64,000 nucleotides of DNA from positions 62,001-126,000 of the forward strand of contig JAHBYI010000002.1 in assembly GCA_019636035.1 (NCBI GenBank). Reading direction: 5' to 3'. Below, in pieces: positions 18,349 through 27,853 of this stretch (positions are counted from its first letter, which is position 1; the number at the start of each line of letters is the position of its first letter). The translations under genes were made by a program, and so were the position numbers. This DNA is from Candidatus Paracaedibacteraceae bacterium. Its GTDB lineage: Bacteria; Pseudomonadota; Alphaproteobacteria; Paracaedibacterales; Paracaedibacteraceae. A model generated the notes under the pieces. It did no database searches. It had not been told where the DNA came from and saw only the letters and a list, made by a program, of their open reading frames with translations.

Positions 18349-20694
18349 TTAAAGAGGATCGTTAAGAACTCGGGGTTCTGTTGTCGGTTCAGGGCTGGTG
18401 TCGTCTGTAATGGATGATTCCAAAATTAAAAGGCTTGTCGATCGTTTCTCTTTTCGTTGATCTCGGATAGATTTTCTCGCTAAGGATGACGGCATTTCCG
18501 GAATTCTTACGGTGATTGTGCCAATCTTAATTTCTTTGTAAGGATTTGCAATGGTGCCAACTTGTTGAGTCATGAGTTTTGCAACCTTGTCGATGAACGC
18601 AATGAATTCAGGATAGATCTCTCTAAATTCCTTAGTTGTATCGATCATATGCCCCTGGGTAAGCAGTCGGCCGAGTTTATTGGCACCACTTGTTAAAACC
18701 CTCGTTGTATCAAGCGGATTCAATCGATGCCATTCTGATTTTATGTATTTGAGATAGCAAGGACTTAAGGCTTGTTTTGCCTTGATTATTTCAGTCCGAA
18801 TGTCTTTGAATGTTGTCTTTCCTGTCTGTTTTGCATAAATATTAGCAAGCATTTCTGCTTTGTTGAGTTCTTTGGCAATATAGGTAAGTTTAGCTATTTC
18901 ATCCTGTTGTGCTTTCCAAAAAGCATCGTCTGGGGATATCTTGACAATGCGATTTAAGTTATAGGCAGCATACCGTAGATCAAGCTCTGAAACGGTTTGC
19001 ACTTCTTCGAAAATTCGGTAGTATTCCTCGAACGTATAAATGACGGGATAATATTCAACCCCGCGATCAACGGGGGCTAGAAGGGTAGGTGGTATAGCAG
19101 AGCATCCTTCTGGTAGGATTATTGATTCTATTGCGCTGAGGGCTTTGGCATAGTCCTGTTTAAAAAGGGCGACTCTGCTGAGAACTTGTTCTCGAGTTTC
19201 AGAGGTATCAAAGAATTGCCCCTCAAGAATCTTTCTCAGTGCTTTATTTTTGGCAGATTGTGTAATTCTATCCCAATAGGATTTATCTGTTTCGTTCACT
19301 GTTGTTTTGAGTGATTTGATATAGGCTGTTCGATAATAAATCCTGAGTTCATCAATTTTATTCCTGAGATCCCAAAGGCAATAGATGTGCCCGTTGATTC
19401 CTCGGTAATCAAACTGACTGCTATCTTTGTCAATAAAACGCCTGAATAAGGTATCATTAATTGCATACAAGGCTGTTATGGTGTCGTCAATTTGGTTTTG
19501 AGTATGGATTAATTGATCAACGGCTCGCTTATAATTCTCAAAATTACTGGCTTCGCGCATCCAGTTAAAGTTGGATTGCGGTGTTTCTGTACTCAAGGTA
19601 ATCCATTTTGCTTGGATAAAATTATCTTCTGAAATGGCCGTCATAAAATCGCTGAGAGCGGTATCAACTGTTCTTGTTGTTTTGCGATGGGGAAACAGTT
19701 GGTCATAGACTTCCCAAGTTAAATCCAGAGCATCCCTGTAAACATCCAAGAAAGGCCGAGGTTGCCGTGTCTCAACGGCATCCAGTTTTGCTATACTGTC
19801 AGTTACGTAATCAAGGCCACGTTGGATATAGGGTGACCACCAAGACTTTGGTTTGATCTCAATCATGTGGTTAAAATAGGATGCCCGTAATTCGGCAAGC
19901 ATCATATTAATTCGGTTATAGTTAAGGATAGCCTGATAGCGATAAGGTGTGGGTGTTGTATCATCTTGGCCTTTGAGGATCGTGCCGTAAAGGTTCAGTT
20001 GCATGGCAAGGCTGACATCAAGGATATTGACTTTTTCAGCCGTTAACCAACGATATCGCCATAATTGTTGTTTCGATGATTGAAGTTGTGTTTCTTTGTC
20101 AATCTGAGGGATTTTATTTCGGACGAAGAATAACGTGTCTTTATGGAAGGCAAGCTCACGATAAGCATCTGCTTTGGTGGCATGGTGCATCATGCGGAGG
20201 TAAGAAAATCGCGTTGCTAAATCAAAACGCATTTGATCGTTATACCCTAAGAATGCTCCTTCCATAAGATTATGCGTGATGTAACTGCCGATCTTTTTCC
20301 ATGCCCATGTTGTCAATCTCCATGTCTGAGTAAGTGATTCTCGGTCTACGTCATCAACCTCTTGTTGATAGAACACAAGGGCTTTGTCTTTGGTTTGTTC
20401 TTCGATGCGGCGAACATGGGGGGTAGCATAAGCGATGGCTTGCCCTGCAATGGACGAGGTCGAGATCATTCGTGCTAAACCATTGCGCGTGTGGAAAATA
20501 TGATCATGCCAGTTTTCTTGGACTTCTGTTGGAACGGTTTCGAGTTCAGCCGTCGTTAATTTTAAGTCTTCTAAATAAATAATAAGGGGTTCAGGCCGAA
20601 AATCAGGCGGTGGCGGCTTAAGCGTTGTCGTTGCTATACTCAGGCTTTGAATCGCACTTGTGAGTAACGTGAGGGCTGTGGATGGTTCAGCCAT
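18349..20694 (-). CDS. Large unrecognised helical protein, second gene of a two-gene unit
   Basis: The 781-residue product matches no family I know. It has no signal peptide and no long hydrophobic segment, and it is dominated by predicted helices rich in Leu, Ala, Arg, Trp and Tyr. The N-terminus holds a Pro patch (KPPPPDFRPEP). The C-terminus is basic (RKSIRDQRKEKRS), then Ser/Thr/Pro/acid-rich. No catalytic motif stands out. Its ATG lies 1 nt after the stop of the preceding membrane-protein gene, so the two are translationally coupled and probably act together. Codon use is like that of its neighbours. Confidence 0.75.
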   Translation of the reverse strand: MAEPSTALTLLTSAIQSLSIATTTLKPPPPDFRPEPLIIYLEDLKLTTAELETVPTEVQENWHDHIFHTRNGLARMISTSSIAGQAIAYATPHVRRIEEQTKDKALVFYQQEVDDVDRESLTQTWRLTTWAWKKIGSYITHNLMEGAFLGYNDQMRFDLATRFSYLRMMHHATKADAYRELAFHKDTLFFVRNKIPQIDKETQLQSSKQQLWRYRWLTAEKVNILDVSLAMQLNLYGTILKGQDDTTPTPYRYQAILNYNRINMMLAELRASYFNHMIEIKPKSWWSPYIQRGLDYVTDSIAKLDAVETRQPRPFLDVYRDALDLTWEVYDQLFPHRKTTRTVDTALSDFMTAISEDNFIQAKWITLSTETPQSNFNWMREASNFENYKRAVDQLIHTQNQIDDTITALYAINDTLFRRFIDKDSSQFDYRGINGHIYCLWDLRNKIDELRIYYRTAYIKSLKTTVNETDKSYWDRITQSAKNKALRKILEGQFFDTSETREQVLSRVALFKQDYAKALSAIESIILPEGCSAIPPTLLAPVDRGVEYYPVIYTFEEYYRIFEEVQTVSELDLRYAAYNLNRIVKISPDDAFWKAQQDEIAKLTYIAKELNKAEMLANIYAKQTGKTTFKDIRTEIIKAKQALSPCYLKYIKSEWHRLNPLDTTRVLTSGANKLGRLLTQGHMIDTTKEFREIYPEFIAFIDKVAKLMTQQVGTIANPYKEIKIGTITVRIPEMPSSLARKSIRDQRKEKRSTSLLILESSITDDTSPEPTTEPRVLNDPL

Positions 20695-20695
20695 A

Positions 20696-21097
20696 TTAAT
20701 CTCGTGTCAGTTTTGCTGTCAATGCGGAATTGCCTGCGACGGTTGCGCTGTTCCGTACGATTTTTAAGAACCCGTAAAAGGTGTATAAGTATGAAGCAAA
20801 CGTTCCAAAAGTTAGAACGACACTACCCGTTTCCATAAAAACGCTATAAGCACACATTGAAGCAAAGATAATTGATGTTCCCAAGAGTTTATCGGCAGGG
20901 AGTATCTTTCTATAGGTTGGTGCCGTTCGGTGGTCATGGGTCACGAGTGTTTCTAAGCGACGGATTGTTTCTGCTTGGGTTTGTGTTCTGTCTGTTAATG
21001 TTTTTACTTGTTGTTCCAACAACTCTAATCTTGATATTTCATCTTGGGCAGGGCAAGCGAGTGATAAAATCCATAGGGTGAAAAAGACTCTAATCAT
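20696..21097 (-). CDS. Small membrane/coiled-coil protein, first gene of a two-gene unit
   Basis: The function is unrecognised. The 133-residue product has an N-terminal signal or membrane segment (MIRVFFTLWILSLACPAQ), a coiled-coil stretch (residues 19-50, LEQQVKTLTDRTQTQAETIR) and two hydrophobic segments near 75-110. The ATG at 21097 is fixed by AGGAGA 6 nt upstream; an upstream in-frame start would place the signal internally. It is followed after 1 nt by the 781-residue partner, for which it may be the membrane anchor (inferred). Confidence 0.7.
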   Translation of the reverse strand: MIRVFFTLWILSLACPAQDEISRLELLEQQVKTLTDRTQTQAETIRRLETLVTHDHRTAPTYRKILPADKLLGTSIIFASMCAYSVFMETGSVVLTFGTFASYLYTFYGFLKIVRNSATVAGNSALTAKLTRD

Positions 21098-21312
21098 AAT
21101 GTCTCCTCTTATGGGGGTTGCATTGGCGTTATGAATACACGCATATCCCATTAATACCAAAAAAAAGATCAATTACAAATAATTTTATTATAATTTGTAG
21201 TATTTTGGAGTAATTTTAGCAATGCTACAGTCAATCAAATTGAAGAAGTCGAAATTATGGCAAGCAGAAATCGGCAGCTTCAGTTTGGTTGACTATATTT
21301 GAGGGCAGTAAA

Positions 21313-22335
21313 CTAGGCAGCCTTAGACGGCACACCTTTTGTTGTTGAGTATTCGAAGTGAATGACTTCTTCCGGGTAGAGGAATCGGCGAATAGAATGA
21401 GCCGCCTGCGCCCCTTCTGCGAATCCGGTCAGAATCAGTTTGAGTTTATGAGGGTATGTTGCGACATCACCAATAGCATAAACACCGGCTCGGTTTGTTG
21501 CGGATGTTAGGTGGTCAACTTGAATGTGGCTCTTGTCCATACCCAATCCCCATTCGGCGATAGGGCCTAAATTCATCGACAATCCAAAGAATGGCAAAAG
21601 GTAGTCTGCCTCGATATCTTTTGTTTCGCCGTCCATCGATTTTACGGTTACCGCATGCAGATTACGACTGTCGCCTTTGAGAGAATCAAGTTGATAGGGG
21701 GTCACAAGATCAATAACACCTTGTTGAGCTAAATCATTGAGTCGCGCTTCGCTTTCAGGAGCCGCGCGGAATTTAGGGCGACGATGGACAACGCTGACAC
21801 GGCTAGCAATTTCACTTAAAGAAATGGCCCAATCAACGGCAGAATCGCCGCCACCGGCAATCACAACATTTTTATTGCGGTAAGCTTCACGATTTTTAAT
21901 ATAGTACTGAACGGTTGAGCCTTCATAGGTTTCAATGCCATCTAAAGGGGGGCGATTAGGGCCAAAAGCACCAACGCCTGCGGCGATGATAATGCTTTTA
22001 CAGCGGATTTCAGTTCCTTTTGATGTGATGATTTTCCAGGATTTTCCTTCATTGTCCAACTGTTCAATTGTTGTAACCTGCTGACCAAGGTGGAATGTCG
22101 GTTTAAAGGGAAGGATTTGCTGTTCCAAATTATGAATGAGGTCCGCCCCGGTAACTTGTGGGTGAGCCGGGATATCGTAGATTGGTTTTTCAGGGTACAG
22201 GGCTGCACATTGTCCGCCAATAGAATCAAGAGCGTCAATCACATGGCAATCCAGTTTCAACATTCCGCATTCAAAAATAGCAAACAAACCGACAGGGCCG
22301 GATCCAATAATGACAACATCAGTGGTATGAGACAT
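21313..22335 (-). CDS. Ferredoxin/flavodoxin-NADP+ reductase, thioredoxin-reductase-like
   Basis: A flavoprotein that moves electrons between NADPH and ferredoxin or flavodoxin. The FAD dinucleotide fold is at residues 5-20 (VVIIGSGPVGLFA), the NADPH fold at GGGDSAVDWA and the C-terminal FAD motif at GVYAIGDVATYP. There is no CxxC redox pair, which separates it from thioredoxin reductase and matches the YumC-type family of about 340 residues. The ATG at 22335 has GAGG 6 nt upstream; a longer frame adds 19 atypical residues. It lies downstream of rpsT behind that gene's terminator. Confidence 0.92.
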   Translation of the reverse strand: MSHTTDVVIIGSGPVGLFAIFECGMLKLDCHVIDALDSIGGQCAALYPEKPIYDIPAHPQVTGADLIHNLEQQILPFKPTFHLGQQVTTIEQLDNEGKSWKIITSKGTEIRCKSIIIAAGVGAFGPNRPPLDGIETYEGSTVQYYIKNREAYRNKNVVIAGGGDSAVDWAISLSEIASRVSVVHRRPKFRAAPESEARLNDLAQQGVIDLVTPYQLDSLKGDSRNLHAVTVKSMDGETKDIEADYLLPFFGLSMNLGPIAEWGLGMDKSHIQVDHLTSATNRAGVYAIGDVATYPHKLKLILTGFAEGAQAAHSIRRFLYPEEVIHFEYSTTKGVPSKAA

Positions 22336-22367
22336 CGTGAACCTCGAATGAAATATAAAAGAGTTCA

Positions 22368-22397
22368 TAAAAAAAGCCTCGCCTGACGGCAAGGCTT
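22368..22397 (-). terminator. Rho-independent terminator of rpsT
   Basis: On the minus strand AAGCCTTGCC/GGCGAGGCTT forms a stem (one mismatch) followed by a seven-base T run. It lies 28 nt past the rpsT stop and separates rpsT from the reductase gene. Confidence 0.88.
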
Positions 22398-22424
22398 ACT
22401 TTTAAAGTAAGGACAGCAAAAGAC

Positions 22425-22688
22425 TTATGCAATAGCTTTTGCGCGCTTTGTCAAGCGAGAAACTTTACGAGACGCTGTATTGTTCTTCAATGCACCCTTT
22501 GATGCACCGCGCATAATTTCGCCTTCAGCAACACGAACTGCTTCCAAAGCTGAATCTTTTGATCCGGAAGCAATTGCTTCTTCAGCTTTACGAATGAATG
22601 TGCGAATACGGCTGACGCGGTCGCGGTTAATGATTGTGCGCTTTTCTGCTTGGCGTGCAGCTTTTTCAGCATTACGATGGTTAGCCAT
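22425..22688 (-). CDS. rpsT: 30S ribosomal protein S20
   Basis: The 87-residue basic, helical protein begins [20 protein letters not shown] and ends in [15 protein letters not shown], typical of S20, which binds 16S rRNA in the small subunit. It stands alone with its own terminator. Its leader (22689-22802) is AT-rich. Confidence 0.97.
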   Translation of the reverse strand: MANHRNAEKAARQAEKRTIINRDRVSRIRTFIRKAEEAIASGSKDSALEAVRVAEGEIMRGASKGALKNNTASRKVSRLTKRAKAIA

Positions 22689-22802
22689 TATTTATCCTTT
22701 AATAACTATAAAAAATCTATTCTTGCATCAGTTATATCGTATTTGACTCAAAGCGTCAAAGAAAAAGTAGTGCCGTATGGTAAAAAAATAGGAGCACTCA
22801 CC

Positions 22803-24395
22803 TTACATCCTAAAGACGCCGAACTTCATATCGTCGATTGGTTTATTTAATGATGCCGCAATCGATAATCCGAGGACGCGACGTGTGTCTTTGGGATCAA
22901 TAATCCCATCATCCCACAGGCGGGCTGAGGCATAGTAGGGGGATCCCTCAGCTTCATACTTGGCGCGGATCGTGTTTTTAAAGGATTCAACGTCGGCTTC
23001 CGGCCAGGTTGTTCCTTTGGCTGATTGGGCTTCTTGACGGATTAGGGTTAAAACTGTGGCTGCTTGTTCTCCGCCCATCACGGAAATACGTGAATTTGGC
23101 CATGTCCACATAAAGCGTGGGCTATAGGCACGACCGCACATGGCGTAGTTGCCGGCACCAAAACTGCCGCCGATGGTGACGGTAAATTTTGGAACATTGG
23201 CGCAAGCAACGGCATGAACTAGTTTTGCCCCATCTCGGGCAATGCCACCTGCCTCATATTTACTACCGACCATGAATCCGCTGATGTTTTGTAAAAAGAC
23301 AAGGGGGATTTTTCGTTGGCAACACAGTTCAATAAAATGTGCCCCTTTTAAGGCACTTTCAGAGAATAAGATACCGTTATTGGCGATAATGCCAACCTGA
23401 TAGCCATAAATCTTGGCGAATCCGCAAACGAGAGTTGTTCCGTACAGGGGTTTAAACTCATCCAAACGGCTACTGTCAACGATGCGGGCAATGATCTCGC
23501 GAACATCATAAGGTTGGCGTACATCCGTCGGGATAATGTCATAGAGCTCTTCTGCATCATACATCGGATCTTGTGGTGTATCTTGGGGCAACCAAGGTGT
23601 CGAACGTGGCAGCGTGTCAACAATTTCACGGGCAATCTGAATGGCGTGCTCATCCGTGTTGGCGAGATGGTCGACAACACCGGATGTCCGGGCATGCAAA
23701 TCGCCACCACCGAGTTGTTCGGCCGTTACTTCCTCGCCGGTTGCGGCTTTGACAAGCGGAGGGCCTCCTAAGAAAATTGTCCCTGTCCCCTTGACGATAA
23801 TAGATTGGTCGCACATGGCCGGGACATAGGCACCACCGGCGGTGCATGATCCCATGACAACGGCAATTTGAGGGATACCTTTGGATGACAATTGAGCTTG
23901 GTTATAAAAGATGCGCCCAAAATGGTCACGATCAGGGAAAACCTGATCTTGCATGGGCAAGAACGCGCCGCCTGAATCAACCATATAGATGCACGGAAGA
24001 TTATTCTCGAGGGCTATCTCTTGGGCTCTTAGGTGTTTTTTGACGGTAAGGGGATAATAGGTTCCGCCCTTTACGGTTGCATCGTTGGCAACAATCACGC
24101 ACTCGCGACCATGAATGCGGCCAATCCCTGTGATAATACCGGCGGCAGGGATCTCATCATCATATGTATTTAGTCCGGCGAGAGTACCAAACTCTAAAAA
24201 GGGACTGCCATCATCGATCAAGAGGTCAATACGATCACGAGCCAGTAATTTACCTCGATCTGTATGGCGTTTTCGGGCAACGTCACCGCCACCTTGATGA
24301 ACTTTATCCAGAATGCTGCGAAGTTCAGTAACCAAGCTAGACATGGTTTCACGATTTTCCGGTGCGGTTGCGAGTTTTGATTTTAGGGTCGGCAT
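22803..24395 (-). CDS. mccB: Methylcrotonyl-CoA carboxylase, carboxyltransferase (beta) subunit
   Basis: It transfers carboxyl from biotin to 3-methylcrotonyl-CoA in leucine breakdown. The 530 residues carry the carboxyltransferase signatures: [53 protein letters not shown] and [20 protein letters not shown]. The [13 protein letters not shown] and [16 protein letters not shown] strings favour the methylcrotonyl over the propionyl enzyme. The biotin-carrying alpha subunit is not nearby. The start is one of two close ATGs (24401 or 24395). Isovaleryl-CoA dehydrogenase, the preceding pathway step, is at 53547. Confidence 0.93.
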   Translation of the reverse strand: MPTLKSKLATAPENRETMSSLVTELRSILDKVHQGGGDVARKRHTDRGKLLARDRIDLLIDDGSPFLEFGTLAGLNTYDDEIPAAGIITGIGRIHGRECVIVANDATVKGGTYYPLTVKKHLRAQEIALENNLPCIYMVDSGGAFLPMQDQVFPDRDHFGRIFYNQAQLSSKGIPQIAVVMGSCTAGGAYVPAMCDQSIIVKGTGTIFLGGPPLVKAATGEEVTAEQLGGGDLHARTSGVVDHLANTDEHAIQIAREIVDTLPRSTPWLPQDTPQDPMYDAEELYDIIPTDVRQPYDVREIIARIVDSSRLDEFKPLYGTTLVCGFAKIYGYQVGIIANNGILFSESALKGAHFIELCCQRKIPLVFLQNISGFMVGSKYEAGGIARDGAKLVHAVACANVPKFTVTIGGSFGAGNYAMCGRAYSPRFMWTWPNSRISVMGGEQAATVLTLIRQEAQSAKGTTWPEADVESFKNTIRAKYEAEGSPYYASARLWDDGIIDPKDTRRVLGLSIAASLNKPIDDMKFGVFRM

Positions 24396-24510
24396 GATCA
24401 TTGTGTACTTAGGATGACTTATCCCGATTCTACCGAAAAATAGACACACATTGAAAGAAGAAAGTTAGTTGTGTATTTTAGAAAATAAAGAACAGGTGGA
24501 AAGATAATAA

Positions 24511-25389
24511 ATGCGTATTGCTTATGTCAACGGGGCTTATGTTCCCCATACCCAAGCGGCCGTTCATATTGACGATCGAGGGTATCAGTTTGCCGATGGT
24601 GTCTATGAGGTTATCTGCCTCGTTAAGGGGAAGTTCGTCGATTTTAAAGAACATCTGGATCGATTAGATCTTTCTTTGTCTGGATTGAGGATGCCTTCTC
24701 CGTTTGATCGACACCTTTTAACGCATATTTGTCACGAGGTTATTCGCCTCAATCGGATTAAGGATGGTATTGTGTATATCCAAATCACACGGGGTGTGGC
24801 ACCGCGTTATCATGGGTTTCCTGATCATGCTGAGCCATCAATCGTTGTGACTGTAAAGTACAGCAATCAGCGTCAAGCTGCTGCTAAGTGTGCCCAAGGG
24901 CTTGTGGCCATTACGTTGCCGGATAGTCGCTGGGCACGACCCGATATAAAATCTATTTCTCTGTTACCTAATATTTTGAGTAAACAGCATGCTCTTGAGG
25001 CTGGTGCTTATGATGCGATCCTTTATAATTCAGATGGTTTTGTTACAGAATCAAGTACAACGAACGTGTGGGTTGTTGATGCTAAAGGACAGTTAAGGAC
25101 ACCACCCTTGTCGGGTAAAATTCTGGCGGGGATCACACGTCAAAGATTAATCACCCTCTTAACTGCTGAGGGTGTCGTGATTAATGAGTCTCTGCTGAGT
25201 TTAAGCGAGTTGCGTCAAGCCCAAGAAATTATGTTGTCTGCTTCTGTCTCAGGGGTTATTCCGATTGTTAAACTCGATGGACATCCTGTCGGTGATGGGC
25301 AAACCGGAGAAATGGCTAAGCTGATGGGGCGACTTTATCTTGACTATGCATCGTCACTTAACGCTGATGTCATTCCTATAGCAAAATGA
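24511..25389 (+). CDS. dat: D-amino acid aminotransferase (class IV, PLP)
   Basis: A fold-type IV PLP enzyme, probably interconverting D-alanine and D-glutamate with their 2-oxo acids. The 292 residues match the DAT family: VNGAYVPHTQAAVHIDDRGY, FADGVYEV, the probable PLP-binding Lys near 147 (PDIKSISLLPN) and the cofactor loop FVTESSTTNVW. Branched-chain aminotransferase is the main alternative, but the DRGYQFADGVYEV entrance favours DAT. It stands alone, with AGGTGGAAAG before the ATG. Confidence 0.87.
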   Translation: MRIAYVNGAYVPHTQAAVHIDDRGYQFADGVYEVICLVKGKFVDFKEHLDRLDLSLSGLRMPSPFDRHLLTHICHEVIRLNRIKDGIVYIQITRGVAPRYHGFPDHAEPSIVVTVKYSNQRQAAAKCAQGLVAITLPDSRWARPDIKSISLLPNILSKQHALEAGAYDAILYNSDGFVTESSTTNVWVVDAKGQLRTPPLSGKILAGITRQRLITLLTAEGVVINESLLSLSELRQAQEIMLSASVSGVIPIVKLDGHPVGDGQTGEMAKLMGRLYLDYASSLNADVIPIAK

Positions 25390-25440
25390 TCGTAATATCG
25401 GTATATTACTCATAACTTTATAAAATCAAAAGGATATACA

Positions 25441-26541
25441 ATGGGATTTAACTGCGGGATTGTCGGTTTGCCAAATGTTGGTAAGTCGACCTTGTTTAAT
25501 GCGTTAACGGCAACAGCAGCTGCCGAGGCAGCAAACTATCCGTTTTGCACGATCGAACCGAACACAGGTCGTGTCGGTGTGCCGGATCCGCGGTTGTTTG
25601 AGTTGGCAAAAATCGCCCAATCTCAAAAGATCATTCCGACACAACTGGAGTTTGTTGATATTGCCGGCCTTGTCCGCGGAGCATCTAAGGGCGAGGGGTT
25701 GGGCAACCAGTTCTTAGGTCATATTCGCAGTGTTGATGCGATTATTCATGTGCTGCGATGCTTTGAAGATGATGATATTACCCATGTGGATGGCACAGTT
25801 GATCCGCTTCGTGATTTAACGACCATCGAAACGGAATTGATGTTGTCTGATATGGAAAGCTTAGAGCGACGGCTGCCGGCACTTGAGAAAAAAGTAAAGG
25901 GCGGAGATGCCGAGGCCAAAGCTCTTTTGCCGTTGATGCAAAATGTTCTAAAACACCTCGAAGCAGGGAAAATGGCCAACAAGTTTGAGATTAGCAAAGA
26001 TGAGCAATCTTTATTTGATCAATTACAATTGCTAACCTCTAAGCCGATCCTTTATGTTTGTAATGTCAGTGAGGAAGAGGCTGCCACGGGCAATTCCTAT
26101 ACAGCTAAGGTTGCTGAGTATGCTAAGGTTCATGGTGCACAATCCGTTGTTATTAGTGCTGCAATCGAAGCTGAGGTTTCTTCTCTTGAGTCTGACGAAG
26201 AACAGTTGGAATTCTTGCAATCCTTGGGACTTAAAGAAACGGGATTGAAACAAGTCATTCGTGAAGGTTACAACCTTTTGGGATTGTTGACTTTCTTTAC
26301 GATTGGCCCTAAGGAAGCTCGGGCTTGGACAACCCATCAAGGGGCAAAGGCACCCCAAGCAGCAGGCGAAATCCATACCGATTTTGAGCGCGGCTTTATT
26401 TGTGCAGAAACCATAGCGTATGATGATTACGTTACGTGTGCCGGTGAATCGGGCGCAAAGGCTGCGGGTAAAATGCGCCTTGAAGGACGTGACTATGTTG
26501 CAAAAGATGGGGATGTCTTCCATTTCCGATTCAACGTCTAA
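25441..26541 (+). CDS. ychF: Redox-regulated ATPase/GTPase YchF
   Basis: An Obg-like P-loop NTPase that binds ribosomes. The 366 residues start MGFNCGIVGLPNVGKSTLFN (G1), continue with FVDIAGLVRGASKGEGLGNQ (G3) and end in the TGS-like domain (YDDYVTCAGESGAKAAGKMR). The G4 position reads NVSE, the YchF variant that favours ATP. AAAAGGAT lies before the ATG. sagB-like follows after 20 nt and may be co-transcribed. Confidence 0.97.
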   Translation: MGFNCGIVGLPNVGKSTLFNALTATAAAEAANYPFCTIEPNTGRVGVPDPRLFELAKIAQSQKIIPTQLEFVDIAGLVRGASKGEGLGNQFLGHIRSVDAIIHVLRCFEDDDITHVDGTVDPLRDLTTIETELMLSDMESLERRLPALEKKVKGGDAEAKALLPLMQNVLKHLEAGKMANKFEISKDEQSLFDQLQLLTSKPILYVCNVSEEEAATGNSYTAKVAEYAKVHGAQSVVISAAIEAEVSSLESDEEQLEFLQSLGLKETGLKQVIREGYNLLGLLTFFTIGPKEARAWTTHQGAKAPQAAGEIHTDFERGFICAETIAYDDYVTCAGESGAKAAGKMRLEGRDYVAKDGDVFHFRFNV

Positions 26542-26561
26542 CCTCAATTAAGAATAAAATA

Positions 26562-27644
26562 ATGAAACATAAACTTTACCCCAACCCGAGTGTTCTCTTC
26601 CATCTTTCAGCGGATGGGATCGTTGCTATTGATGCGTTGAGCAAAGATGAATTTGACTTAACAGAGACCTATTTTGCGCGTCTAAAATTTTGGAATGGCC
26701 AACGCAGCGACAAGTTGAATGATATCGATCGGGATTTATTGGAAGGGGGCTTGGTCTTAGAGCAACCTGCGGCTGATTCTGATTGGGGGGGCGATAAATT
26801 ATCTGAACTCTGCCATCTGTCAATGCGTAACCCTGCATCAATGATGCCGTCTTTGTCCGAAGAAGAAAGTGCCCGCCAATTTGTTGAATTGTCTCGTGAA
26901 AAACCAAAGGAGTTGGCGCGGCTCCAGCCAGAGGTGATCTCGTGGGTTGATTTGCCTGAGCCTGATTTGGCACAGATTAAGCAGGATAGTTTATATTCAA
27001 GCCTGAAAAACCGAAAGACAACCCGTGATTTTGATGCTTCTTCTATAACGGCAGAGTCTTTGTCCACCGTTTTATTTGCTAGCTTTGGTTATATTCATGG
27101 CCAAAAATGGGATGAGTTAGCCGAAGATGATCTTAATCATGTCGCTGAGCGCAAATCGTCGCCATCAGGCAGCGGCGTTCAATCCTGCGATGCTTTTTTG
27201 ACGATTGTCCATGTAGATGGGATTGAGCCAGGTTATTATTTTTACGATGCCAAAGACCATAAACTAGGATTGCTTGCTCACGGATGTGATGATGCTGCAA
27301 TTTCCCATATTATGGTCGATCAATTTTGGGTTAAAGGGGCTGCTTGCGGCATTTTTATCACGGTTGATATGAACCGTGTTTGGTATAAAACACCTTTTGC
27401 TCGCGCTTATGGCTATGTCTTTTTAGAGGCAGGGCATATTTCGCAAACGGCTTTGTTGGCCGCAACCAGTGTCGGGTTGAAAACGTGGCTATCCGGATCC
27501 ATGCGTGATGAATTTATTGCTCATAAGTTTGGTGTTGACGGAACGCGTCTTTTCCCGGTAACAAGTGTCTTTATCGGCAATGGCTCTGACAATGCAGTGC
27601 CTGCACGTGTTCGAGACATGGTCTTAAAACTACGGAACCGTTGA
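26562..27644 (+). CDS. SagB-type FMN-dependent oxidoreductase (nitroreductase fold)
   Basis: A 360-residue protein. The C-terminal half is a nitroreductase domain of the SagB/ThcOx type: RKTTRDFDASSITAESLSTV (FMN-contacting Arg), SPSGSGVQSCDAFLTI and GYVFLEAGHISQTALLAATS. The N-terminal 130 residues are the extra domain seen in SagB relatives. In RiPP pathways such enzymes oxidise azolines to azoles. No cyclodehydratase or precursor peptide is near, so the substrate is unknown. It lies 20 nt behind ychF. Confidence 0.85.
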   Translation: MKHKLYPNPSVLFHLSADGIVAIDALSKDEFDLTETYFARLKFWNGQRSDKLNDIDRDLLEGGLVLEQPAADSDWGGDKLSELCHLSMRNPASMMPSLSEEESARQFVELSREKPKELARLQPEVISWVDLPEPDLAQIKQDSLYSSLKNRKTTRDFDASSITAESLSTVLFASFGYIHGQKWDELAEDDLNHVAERKSSPSGSGVQSCDAFLTIVHVDGIEPGYYFYDAKDHKLGLLAHGCDDAAISHIMVDQFWVKGAACGIFITVDMNRVWYKTPFARAYGYVFLEAGHISQTALLAATSVGLKTWLSGSMRDEFIAHKFGVDGTRLFPVTSVFIGNGSDNAVPARVRDMVLKLRNR

Positions 27645-27649
27645 GGGCA

Positions 27650-27850
27650 TCTGATTTTTCCACCTCGCCCCTGCGTGGGAGAGGTCGCTCGAAGAGCGGG
27701 TGAGGGGGATAAATAGTTCAACAAAAACAACTATATAGACCTCTGTTTCCTTTTGCTCGATTGCTTATTTTTGTACCCCTCACCCGACCTGCGGTCGATC
27801 TCTCCCACAAGGGGCGAGGTGAGGGAATCCGCCACTTACAAAGCATTACC
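27650..27850. repeat. Composite REP pair (BIME-like), copy 1
   Basis: Two opposed palindromic modules (27661-27706 and 27775-27822) surround a roughly 70-nt spacer containing AACTATATAGACCTCTGTTT. The block ends ATCCGCCACTTACAAAGCAT. The same composite recurs at 30770-31020 (same orientation) and inverted at 32345-32515. It lies between the convergent sagB-like and autotransporter genes. Confidence 0.85.
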
Positions 27851-27853
27851 CCC

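Noticed and set aside
21222..21302. A 26-codon frame beginning MLQSIKLKKSKLWQAEIG between the membrane-protein gene and the reductase gene
   Set aside because: The GGAG upstream is 13 nt away, no family is recognised and the frame is too short to support as a gene.
21313..22335. Thioredoxin reductase
   Set aside because: The CxxC redox pair between the two nucleotide folds is missing; length and motifs fit the ferredoxin-NADP reductase-like branch.
22793..22802. A second CIRCE-like string (AGCACTCACC) near the end of mccB
   Set aside because: The inverted second half is absent; it is only a partial match to one arm.
22803..24395. Propionyl-CoA carboxylase beta subunit
   Set aside because: The [12 protein letters not shown] and [16 protein letters not shown] strings are typical of the methylcrotonyl enzyme; the presence of isovaleryl-CoA dehydrogenase in the window also favours leucine breakdown.
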